From contig DNCN01000082.1 in assembly GCA_003485015.1 (NCBI GenBank), forward strand, positions 1 through 13,209: a stretch of 13,209 bases of DNA, given 5' to 3'. A program made the position numbers and the translations under genes. Position 1 is the stretch's first letter. Every line of letters begins with the position of its first letter. The notes beneath the pieces are model-generated. The model had not been told where the DNA came from and did not search any database. It worked only from the letters and a program-made list of their open reading frames with translations. The DNA comes from a bacterium (GTDB lineage Bacteria; UBA9089). Positions 1-7,327 of the stretch are shown here, one piece after another.

Positions 1-1
1 C

Positions 2-3000
2 GATTCCTACGAGGGCAGCTTTGACCTCCAGAATCCGATTACTGACTATGTGGTCAACTACCAGACTGGAGTCCTCACCTTTAGAAAGGATATTGCCCCC
101 AATTATGTCATTGCAGTAAGGTTCAAAGATAGAGCTGGCGCGTGGTATCCTGAAAGTAATTATTTGATGATCAAAGCCGATTATGCCGATTTTCCATCAC
201 TTACTGGAGAGAATAGGCGGAAGCGCTATGAAATATATGAACTTAAGGGATGCTATCTGTTGGGCCACGCCAATATCGATCTTGCCGATCCAAACTTTCT
301 CATTGAGATTCGTAATCTGAATAAGGAGAATAGGTATAAAGGGAGGAGTTTTCTCTGGATATTCGGCCTTGATAGAAATAACGATGGTCGGATCGACCCT
401 GCTTACATTGATCCAGAGCTTGGATTGATCTCCTTTCCAGCCAATACCCCCTTTGATTTGAGATTGGGAGACTACCCCCCAGATGGTGAGTTCGTAGACA
501 ATGAGGAGGACTCCTCATATCGAAGTGAGATTAATAGTGAATATACCCCTGATCAACAAAAGACCCTATCCAACACTACCCTCTACACCACCTCCCCCCA
601 AATAAAGTACCATATCCACATCGAGTATAAAAGCCAGGTAAAAGAGTATTTCCTTAGACCCTTTATTGTTGAGGGGAGTGAGGGTATCTACGTTAATGGG
701 GTAAAGATGGCTAAGGATGTGGACTATCTCATCGACTATGAAAGTGGTTGGATCACCTTTATTGGCCAAGTCAAGATTGACGAGGAAACCAAGATTGAAG
801 CAACATACGAATATATGCCCTTCGGCGGTCAATTCCAGAAGAGTCTCCTCGGCATGAGGGGAGAGTATAAACCGGGGGATAATTTCCACTTGGGTTCTAC
901 CTACATCTATGAGGGTACCTCCACTCCCTTGACCGTTCCCAAGATTGGTCAGATCCCGGATTGCCTCCAGGTGCTCGATGTGGATACTAAGATCAGGCTC
1001 CTCCCCATTATCGAAAATCTCTTTGATTTCGATATCCCTTTAGAGATCGATCTTTCAGCCGAGGCGGCTAAATCCTGGAAGAATCCAAACCTCTTTGGTT
1101 ACGCTATGGTTGAATCGATGCAGGGCGTTGAGACCGAGTATTCGGTTTCAATGGACGCCCAGGCTTGGGCCCTAGGATCCCTAGGTGGTGCCCCCAGGGG
1201 CATTCTAAGGTATAGAGATGAACCTTATCGCGAAAGGGCAGGGCCATACAATGAAGAGGTAGGGCACTTGGTCAAAAGAGAGGTAAAAGGTAAACAGAAA
1301 TCACTGGTCTTAAAGTATGAGCTCAATCCACCAGAGTCAATCGCCGTAGTCTCACCATTATCAAGAGTCTCCCTTGACTTTTCAAAATACGACTCCCTTG
1401 AGGTCTGGACAAAGGGAGTCACCAGTGAGACCATCCACATCGATCTGGGTATCTTCAGTGAAGATGCTGATGGTGATGGTGTTCTGGATACAGAGGATAA
1501 GAATAGGGATGGCCTCTTAAATCCGGGTGAGGATGTTGGTTGGGAGTTCAATGGGTCGGGAGGGGCTATCATCACTCGGGTAGGGGTAGGTAATAGCCGG
1601 CTCGATTCCGAAGATCTGGATGGAGATGGAAGGCTCAATAGCAGCTTACCCGGTTTTGAAGAGAGCTACTTTAATTTAGAGCTTAAAGATAAGTACCGGA
1701 TAAAGGAGTATTCGAAAGATATAGAAAGTGGCTGGACTCTCTATAGTATTCCCTTGAAGGAGGCAGCACCGGCAGGAAGCTTCGATAGCAAAAGCTGGAA
1801 TCTGATCAAGCATATTAGGATTCGGGTCAAGGCAAGTGGCCGAGGGGAGATCTATATTGATGAAATCGCCGCTATTGGGACAAGGTGGGAGAAAGGGGTG
1901 GTGTTGGTTGATGGAAGAGAAAAGACTCCTTTAGGAGAAAGCTACTTCACTATCACTGCCAAGAACTCAAAGGATGACCCTGACTATAAAGACCTCAAGG
2001 ATGACCCTGAATTTAAGAAGCTTTATCGGGGAGAGGATCTCGCTAAATATAAGGAGGAGGCTCTTGTCCTCCGCTATAACCTTGCTCCAAATGAGGTAGG
2101 AAAAACCGCTTATACTTATACTTATGCTCGGGATTACTCCCAGCATAAGAAGTTGAGATTCTGGATTTATGGTTTTGGTAAAGGAGAAAACCTCTTCTTC
2201 CGTTTTGGAACAGATAATGCCAATTACTTTGGCGAGAAGATCAAGGTAAACTTTTCGGGTTGGCGCTTGTTTGAAATTGATCTCAGAAGGTCAAGGGAGG
2301 CGTGGTTGGCTGGTGGTGAATATCAAGGTAAACCTTTGATGAGTAATATAAAGACCCTCCAACTGGGAGTATATGGGGATGCTAGCGGTGAAATCTGGAT
2401 CAATGAGGTTCACTTAGCTGAGACAGAGATAGATGAAGGCCACGCCCGTCGGATCAAGGTCGAGACAAGTTGGGCTGACTGGCTCAAGCTCAGGTGGGGT
2501 GAGAAGGTTATGGAAAGCGCCTTCAGCTCGATGGGCATGACTGCTCCAACTCAGGATATCACCACCCAGGATTGGTCTTTCGAGCTATCTAAGATTAAGT
2601 GGTTGCCCCTCTCCTATAGTGGCTCAAGATCGAGGATTGAGACAGATCCAGAGAAGGTAGAGAATGTCATCACCCGAGATTTAGGGACTAAGTGTGAAGA
2701 GAAATACACTTATGGAATCAAGTTTCTCCGGGACAAACTTCCTAAGATTACCTGTAGTTATATGACTAGGGAGGCAGACATCGCTTATCAAGAAGAGAGA
2801 CGTCTTGAAGATGAGGGAACTTTTACTGGGGAAATCTCCTACGCCTACGGGTTTTCTGAGAAGGTTTTGGGTATTCCCATTGGGAAGAGACTCGAGCTTT
2901 CTCCAGGGTACAAGTATATTGGGGCAAGTAAGAAGACTACCTATCCTAATGATAGATCCAAGGATAGACTTCTTCTTGAGAAGACCCATGATGGAGTAAT

Positions 3001-4210
3001 CGGCCTGAGATTTTCACCTAAAACAAGCCTTTCTACTTCATCTTCTATAGGATTCAGGGAAAGGCTCAAGTGGGAGGAGCTTTCAAATTGGCGTGACCAA
3101 GACTACAAGCTTCAATCCCGTAATCTTAAGGTCAATTTCGGGGCAGACTATTCGGCTATTAAAGGAGTTCGCCCCAAACTGGATACTGGCGCAGATTTTG
3201 ATGAGACATACACCCATAGCTATAGCCCTGCCCAAGAGGACAAGAAGAGCGTCTCCTCTGAAGCTGATTTCAAGTTTCTGACAAAGTTTACCCCCAAGGA
3301 ATGGATGGAATCCCTTAAATTCATCGACCTTGAGCATACCTTTAGGCTCAATGTCAAAGCCAGTTACACTGATTTAGATGGAAAGGAGGGTACCTCTGAG
3401 ACATTGGGGAAGGTCTATCACGATTACTCTCAGCTCATTAGAGGAATAAGCCTTGAGGGTGATCCCGCGGGGATAGCCACTAAGAGGAGATCTGCCTCCA
3501 ATATCCGGACAAATAGCCTTGGGACCAATTGGTACCTCTGGGATCCATTGGATCTCTCGACTAGGTACTCCCTTGAAAACCAAGAGTCCTCCTCTCAGAG
3601 CTCTATTATTTACAGAGATACCGCAAGTTACAATCTTTCACTCCGGCTCAGCCTGAATGAGGCCTTCGGGTTCTGGAAGAGGATCACCCTTTCATCCTAT
3701 TTATTGACCAAGTATACCCAAAGCGAAAAGGTTGCTCGGGATATACTTCGGGATATATCGAGAGAGACCTCACGATCTCCCTCCCTGAACTGGCAGGCTA
3801 GTTGGAACGAAAATCTTCGAACCACCTTTAGTGTCAACTTTACTCAGAGTGAAGAGCTTAAAGGGAAAGAGGTAAACTTTGAAGAAATCCTCTCACCAAG
3901 CCTGAACCTAGATTATAGGATAACTAGACCTCTATCGATAAAATTTCCTTTCGTTAAGCGAAAACTTCTCCTTTCCCACCAGATTGAGACAGGTTTCAAC
4001 TTAGGTGGTGAATTTAGACAAAGGATCGAGACTAATCTCTATAAGATTAGATTGAGCAGATATACCATGGGGGTGAACTTTAAGTATCAAGTCCAACAGA
4101 ATCTCTCTGCTACCCTAGGAGTAAAAGGTGAGTATTTTGATGATCAATTGGCTGAAGGTAAAGATTACTATGCCTACGAGGGCTCATTAGGACTCGAGTT
4201 TCGCTTCTAA
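2..4210 (+). CDS. SprA-like outer-membrane protein (T9SS translocon family), 5' truncated by the window edge
   Basis: The frame is open from base 2, so the GTG at 50 is internal and the true start lies upstream; about 1402 residues are visible. Known SprA proteins (over 2000 residues) form the giant outer-membrane barrel of the type IX secretion system. Supporting features are 'DYxxxYxxGxxTF' units near 41-80 and 719-760, and two β-sandwich-like modules ending in GEIYIDE (about 1850-1870) and GEIWINE (about 2386-2406), close to the 'WVNELR' signature I associate with SprA. Asp/Gly-rich calcium-loop motifs lie at 371-397, 1460-1530 and 1603-1640. From about 2500 on, alternating polar/hydrophobic strands look like a β-barrel, and the protein ends in ...LEFRF, a terminal-Phe outer-membrane signature. 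A TPR gene follows after 106 bases. It could be a SprA-related barrel with another role; membership of the family is likelier than T9SS function. Confidence 0.72.
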   Translation, partial: DSYEGSFDLQNPITDYVVNYQTGVLTFRKDIAPNYVIAVRFKDRAGAWYPESNYLMIKADYADFPSLTGENRRKRYEIYELKGCYLLGHANIDLADPNFLIEIRNLNKENRYKGRSFLWIFGLDRNNDGRIDPAYIDPELGLISFPANTPFDLRLGDYPPDGEFVDNEEDSSYRSEINSEYTPDQQKTLSNTTLYTTSPQIKYHIHIEYKSQVKEYFLRPFIVEGSEGIYVNGVKMAKDVDYLIDYESGWITFIGQVKIDEETKIEATYEYMPFGGQFQKSLLGMRGEYKPGDNFHLGSTYIYEGTSTPLTVPKIGQIPDCLQVLDVDTKIRLLPIIENLFDFDIPLEIDLSAEAAKSWKNPNLFGYAMVESMQGVETEYSVSMDAQAWALGSLGGAPRGILRYRDEPYRERAGPYNEEVGHLVKREVKGKQKSLVLKYELNPPESIAVVSPLSRVSLDFSKYDSLEVWTKGVTSETIHIDLGIFSEDADGDGVLDTEDKNRDGLLNPGEDVGWEFNGSGGAIITRVGVGNSRLDSEDLDGDGRLNSSLPGFEESYFNLELKDKYRIKEYSKDIESGWTLYSIPLKEAAPAGSFDSKSWNLIKHIRIRVKASGRGEIYIDEIAAIGTRWEKGVVLVDGREKTPLGESYFTITAKNSKDDPDYKDLKDDPEFKKLYRGEDLAKYKEEALVLRYNLAPNEVGKTAYTYTYARDYSQHKKLRFWIYGFGKGENLFFRFGTDNANYFGEKIKVNFSGWRLFEIDLRRSREAWLAGGEYQGKPLMSNIKTLQLGVYGDASGEIWINEVHLAETEIDEGHARRIKVETSWADWLKLRWGEKVMESAFSSMGMTAPTQDITTQDWSFELSKIKWLPLSYSGSRSRIETDPEKVENVITRDLGTKCEEKYTYGIKFLRDKLPKITCSYMTREADIAYQEERRLEDEGTFTGEISYAYGFSEKVLGIPIGKRLELSPGYKYIGASKKTTYPNDRSKDRLLLEKTHDGVIGLRFSPKTSLSTSSSIGFRERLKWEELSNWRDQDYKLQSRNLKVNFGADYSAIKGVRPKLDTGADFDETYTHSYSPAQEDKKSVSSEADFKFLTKFTPKEWMESLKFIDLEHTFRLNVKASYTDLDGKEGTSETLGKVYHDYSQLIRGISLEGDPAGIATKRRSASNIRTNSLGTNWYLWDPLDLSTRYSLENQESSSQSSIIYRDTASYNLSLRLSLNEAFGFWKRITLSSYLLTKYTQSEKVARDILRDISRETSRSPSLNWQASWNENLRTTFSVNFTQSEELKGKEVNFEEILSPSLNLDYRITRPLSIKFPFVKRKLLLSHQIETGFNLGGEFRQRIETNLYKIRLSRYTMGVNFKYQVQQNLSATLGVKGEYFDDQLAEGKDYYAYEGSLGLEFRF

Positions 4211-4246
4211 CTTTTAATCTGGAAAATCTGTAGACAATCAGTTTTT

Positions 4247-4308
4247 CTCCGATTCAAATTTTCTTGACTTTGAGGGAGAACATATAGTAAAATAACTCTA
4301 AATCGGAG
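4247..4308 (+). promoter_or_regulatory. 8-bp inverted repeat whose right arm overlaps the ribosome binding site
   Basis: CTCCGATT at 4247-4254 is exactly complementary to AATCGGAG at 4301-4308, and the right arm covers most of the GGAGGAAGG ribosome binding site (4305-4313). The left arm lies upstream of the promoter, so the pair could form only in transcripts reading through from the SprA-like gene, not in those from the 4264-4293 promoter. A chance match of this length is not negligible in a 100-base gap. Confidence 0.3.
4264..4293 (+). promoter_or_regulatory. Sigma70-type promoter of the TPR-protein gene
   Basis: A TTGACT -35 box at 4264-4269 and a TAAAAT -10 box at 4288-4293 are separated by 18 bases. 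Transcription would start near 4300, giving a very short leader before the ATG at 4317. It is the best promoter-like sequence in the window and lies in the only gap of about 100 bases. It suggests that the TPR gene and the genes behind it can be transcribed independently of the SprA-like gene. This is based on consensus match only. Confidence 0.6.
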
Positions 4309-4316
4309 GAAGGTCA

Positions 4317-6341
4317 ATGGCTTGGGACAAAGAAAGAGAAGAAAAAGAGATTATTGAAGATGCGGAGGCTCTGGATGCCCTCTTCGGGCAGGGAGGACTT
4401 GAAAGACTCGTTGATGAAGTCCAAAAAGAAAACCTTCCGAAAGCACGCGCTGAACCTTTTCAACCAGATGTTTTCAGAAGAGAAGAGAGAGAGCCAATAC
4501 CTCTGGAGGAAGAGGAGTCATTTGAAGAAGAACTGATGCCCTTTCTGGAGATGGGCATTCAGGAAGAGGAGGAAGAAGTATCCAGGGAGCTTGCAAAAGA
4601 AAGGGAAGAGGGAGTAGCCCCCAAACCATGGCTAGAGGTAGAAGTCCCCAGGATAGAAGTTCCCAAGATAGAGGTTCCCGAGATAGAAGTTCCCGAAGAG
4701 GAGGTTCCAAAAGAGGAGGTTCCAGAAGAAAAGAAGGTAATAGTCTTACCCCGAGTTTATCCTCTTATTAGGAAGGCACTCTTCATAGCTGCTTCGATCC
4801 TCTTTCCTCTAATCCTAATTGGATGGTCAGTAACACTCTTAGTCAAATATAGTACTACTAGAGAAAAGCCCCTGCCCCCGGATAAACCCCCGGTTGAAGT
4901 CCAGGTTAAACCCCCGGTTGAAGTCCAGGTTAAACCCCTGGATAAAGGTATTCTTTACATTGAACAAGGAAGATTCAATGAAGCTGAGAGGGAGTTTGAG
5001 AAAGGGATTAAAAAGAAATTGTTTGGCCGACTCAAAGAATATTCCCGTTATGGCCTAGCATATCTTGAAAAGAATGAATATAGACGGGCTGAGGTCAAGT
5101 TTAACCATGTTTTGAGGGAGAAGCCCAAGGATATTGAAGCCAATCACAATCTTATTAAGCTTTATCTGGCTACGGGGAATAACTTACAAGCACGTGAGAA
5201 GGTGATCTATATCTTGGAGAAAGTCAATTCCAAGGATGTCGAGTCTTTGTTTATTTTAGCTAGATTAGCTATGGAGGAGGCAAAATCTGAAGAGGCTTAC
5301 TACCTTCTCAATCGTGCCTTGAAGATCGATCCCAAAAACATTAAAGTTCTTCACGGACTTCAACGTGTATTTCTTACCCAGGGAGAGTACGATAAGGCTT
5401 TGGGTGTCCATAGATATATTATGGCTAAATTACGTCAGGATAAAGAGGCTATCGATCAAGAGGCTCTCACAAAGCTTGGTATCAGTTACTTAGATCGCCC
5501 TGAACTGGCTGAGGAGCTTTTGCAAACGGTTTTGGACTACTATCCTTCCAACTGGGAGGCCCGCTTTAGGCTAGCTCAGATCTTCGCCGATTCTGGCCGG
5601 TTGGATGAAGCCAAGACTCATCTCGGTATACTTATTAAGGATAGCCCGCGATCTATTCTGGTCAGTGGTCTTGCGGGAGAGATATCTTTCCGCGAGGGGA
5701 GGTTTGATGAGGCTGAGAGATTCCTTAAAGAGGCTGTGGCCTTGATACCTCAAGATCCAAAGAACCACTATTGGCTGGGGAACCTCTATTATGCCATCGG
5801 TAAGACTAGGGAAGCCATTAAGGCGTATGAATGGGCTAGCTCTCTGGGGTTCAAAACAAAGGATATGAACTATAACTGGGGAGTAGCTCTTTATAAAGAA
5901 AAGGATTACGAAGAGGCTATTAATCAGTGGAATGAACTCATCAAGGAGGATGAGGAGAACCCCATTCTGAACTATAACCTGGGCAATGCCTATGTTCATA
6001 TCTATAATTGGCCAGAGGCAAAGGAGAGGTATGAAAGGACTATTGCAGTGTACCATCGTAAGCTAAAGGCTGTCGAACTGGCTGGAAAATCTGGGAAGTT
6101 AGAAAATATCCTCTGTCTTGAACTGGGTAAGGTCTATAATAATATAGGCGTTGTTTATGAGAAGTTAAATCTGGAGGATGAGGCCTTCAGAAGCTATACC
6201 AAGGCATTAGAGTATGCCTCCTGGGGAAGGCAAGAGGACATGGTTGCCTACCAAAATCTAAATCGGCTCCTTAGGAATATGCCCATAGAGAGAATCTCAC
6301 AGGCTATTCATCTCCACCTTAAGCCCGGTATGGAAGGTTAA
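4317..6341 (+). CDS. Membrane-anchored TPR-repeat protein with acidic N-terminal tail
   Basis: This 674-residue protein starts at the ATG at 4317 behind a strong GGAGGAAGG. Residues 1-150 are hydrophilic and very acidic; about a third of residues 51-140 are glutamate. Six EVP triplets recur every five residues at 109-136. One hydrophobic helix spans about 153-175, followed by a Pro-rich linker with the duplicated unit KPPVEVQV (190-206). Residues 211-650 are TPR-like helix pairs, about a dozen (for example GRFNEAEREFEKG, GRFDEAERFLKEA, KDYEEAINQWNEL). There is no signal peptide or lipobox, so the likely topology is N-in, TPR domain in the periplasm, though charges around the helix are nearly balanced. 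TPRs bind partner proteins, and position after a SprA-like gene suggests an envelope scaffold. The family is unnamed to me; TPR and transmembrane calls are firm, the role is inference. Confidence 0.85.
   Translation: MAWDKEREEKEIIEDAEALDALFGQGGLERLVDEVQKENLPKARAEPFQPDVFRREEREPIPLEEEESFEEELMPFLEMGIQEEEEEVSRELAKEREEGVAPKPWLEVEVPRIEVPKIEVPEIEVPEEEVPKEEVPEEKKVIVLPRVYPLIRKALFIAASILFPLILIGWSVTLLVKYSTTREKPLPPDKPPVEVQVKPPVEVQVKPLDKGILYIEQGRFNEAEREFEKGIKKKLFGRLKEYSRYGLAYLEKNEYRRAEVKFNHVLREKPKDIEANHNLIKLYLATGNNLQAREKVIYILEKVNSKDVESLFILARLAMEEAKSEEAYYLLNRALKIDPKNIKVLHGLQRVFLTQGEYDKALGVHRYIMAKLRQDKEAIDQEALTKLGISYLDRPELAEELLQTVLDYYPSNWEARFRLAQIFADSGRLDEAKTHLGILIKDSPRSILVSGLAGEISFREGRFDEAERFLKEAVALIPQDPKNHYWLGNLYYAIGKTREAIKAYEWASSLGFKTKDMNYNWGVALYKEKDYEEAINQWNELIKEDEENPILNYNLGNAYVHIYNWPEAKERYERTIAVYHRKLKAVELAGKSGKLENILCLELGKVYNNIGVVYEKLNLEDEAFRSYTKALEYASWGRQEDMVAYQNLNRLLRNMPIERISQAIHLHLKPGMEG
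4641..4724 (+). repeat. 15-bp-period coding repeat, six EVP pentapeptide units
   Basis: Six degenerate 15-base units encode EVP followed by two residues (RI, KI, EI, EE, KE, EE) in the acidic tail of the TPR protein, just before its transmembrane helix. The DNA units resemble one another (gaagttccc / gaggttcc cores), consistent with expansion by slippage or unequal recombination. The encoded segment should be extended rather than globular, acting as a spacer or a charged binding strip. Confidence 0.8.
4883..4938 (+). repeat. 24-bp tandem direct repeat in the post-membrane linker
   Basis: A 24-base unit beginning TAAACCCCCGG is present twice without mismatch (4883-4906 and 4907-4930), followed by the first 8 bases of a third copy to 4938. 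It encodes the repeated KPPVEVQV linker just after the transmembrane helix of the TPR protein. Perfect nucleotide identity, including third codon positions, points to a recent duplication, so copy number may vary between strains. Confidence 0.9.
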
Positions 6342-6348
6342 AAGGAAG

Positions 6349-7326
6349 ATGGTTAAGGCAGTTGCTCTCCTATCTGGCGGCCTTGACTCAAGTCTAGCGG
6401 CAAGTATTGTTAAAGGAGAAGGAGTAGAGATTCTCGGGGTCAATTTCATTTCACCTTTCTTTGGGCCAGACAAAGCTATCGAGGTCTCTAAGGAACTGGA
6501 GATCCCTTTAAAGATAATCAGATTTGGTGAAGATTATATTAATCTGCTCTATAATCCCAAATATGGCTTTGGTAAGAATATGAACCCCTGTATCGATTGT
6601 CATTCTTTGATGTTCAAGAAAGCAAGGGGGTACATGGAAGAGATCGGTGCTAATTTTATTGTCACGGGTGAGGTTTTAGGGTCAAGGCCAAAGTCCCAGT
6701 CAAGGGAGGCTTTATCAATAATTGAAAGGGAGTCGGGACTTACTGGGTTAATCCTTCGCCCCCTTTCGGCCAAGAGGCTTCCTCTAACTATCCCTGAAGA
6801 ACGGGGATGGATAAAGAGAGAAAATCTTTTAGATATTTACGGTCGCAGTCGGCGTAGACAACTGGATCTTGCAAAGCAATTGGGCATTACTAGATTCTCC
6901 ACCCCAGCTGGAGGATGCCTTTTGACCGATCCTATATTCTCCCGTCGATTGCGGGATGAATTATTACATAAAAGACCCACTTTGAGCGATCTAGAGTTAT
7001 TGAAGGTGGGCCGACACTTTCGGATATCAGAGAAAGCTAAGGTTATTGTGGGTCGTAACATGAGGGAGAATCTTCTATTGCGGAATCTCCTGAGGAATGG
7101 AGATGTTCTTTTGGAGGTTAAGGGATACAAGGGGCCACTTGTCCTTCTTCGAGGAGAGATCTTTCCAGAGGGGGTTATCACTGCTGCCTCTCTGTGTGCC
7201 CGGTATAGCGATGGAAGAGATCTTAGTCAAATCGAGGTAAATTTTAAAACTATTCCCATTGGAGAAGAAGGTTCCTTTATCATCAATCCCGGGATGGTCA
7301 AGGAATTAGAAGCAGAAATGGTTTAG
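6349..7326 (+). CDS. PP-loop tRNA thiolation-type enzyme with C-terminal NFACT-R-like domain
   Basis: The protein has 325 residues; its ATG lies 7 bases after the TPR gene, with AAAGGAAG as ribosome binding site. The N-terminal half is an adenylating PP-loop ATPase (SGGLDSS at 9-15), as in MnmA/ThiI-type tRNA 4-thio- and 2-thiouridine synthases. Cysteines sit where such enzymes carry catalytic sulfur: NPCIDCH (C81, C84) and TPAGGC (C190). From about 218 on, GRHFRISEKAKVIVGRN matches the NFACT-R/DUF814 RNA-binding signature GR.F......IVGRN. The family is often annotated as a '2-thiouridylate methyltransferase'-like or ThiI-like protein, but it lacks the full MnmA and ThiI architectures. Likely role: ATP-dependent sulfur transfer to a tRNA base. 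Fold and domain order are well supported; the modified nucleoside is unknown. Confidence 0.82.
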   Translation: MVKAVALLSGGLDSSLAASIVKGEGVEILGVNFISPFFGPDKAIEVSKELEIPLKIIRFGEDYINLLYNPKYGFGKNMNPCIDCHSLMFKKARGYMEEIGANFIVTGEVLGSRPKSQSREALSIIERESGLTGLILRPLSAKRLPLTIPEERGWIKRENLLDIYGRSRRRQLDLAKQLGITRFSTPAGGCLLTDPIFSRRLRDELLHKRPTLSDLELLKVGRHFRISEKAKVIVGRNMRENLLLRNLLRNGDVLLEVKGYKGPLVLLRGEIFPEGVITAASLCARYSDGRDLSQIEVNFKTIPIGEEGSFIINPGMVKELEAEMV

Positions 7327-7327
7327 G

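Noticed and set aside
1460..1640. EF-hand regulatory protein or dockerin domain (cellulosome-type)
   Set aside because: The Asp-rich loops are insertions inside a SprA-like β-sandwich module, without the paired helices of EF-hands or dockerins.
4264..4288. TATAGT at 4283-4288 as the -10 box for the TTGACT -35 box
   Set aside because: The spacer would be only 13 bases; TAAAAT at 4288-4293 gives 18 bases and fits better.
5571..6056. 161-residue open frame on the - strand inside the TPR gene, and similar long antisense frames at 1225-1638 and 6837-7181
   Set aside because: They are antisense shadows of well-supported genes, with no family motifs or ribosome binding sites.
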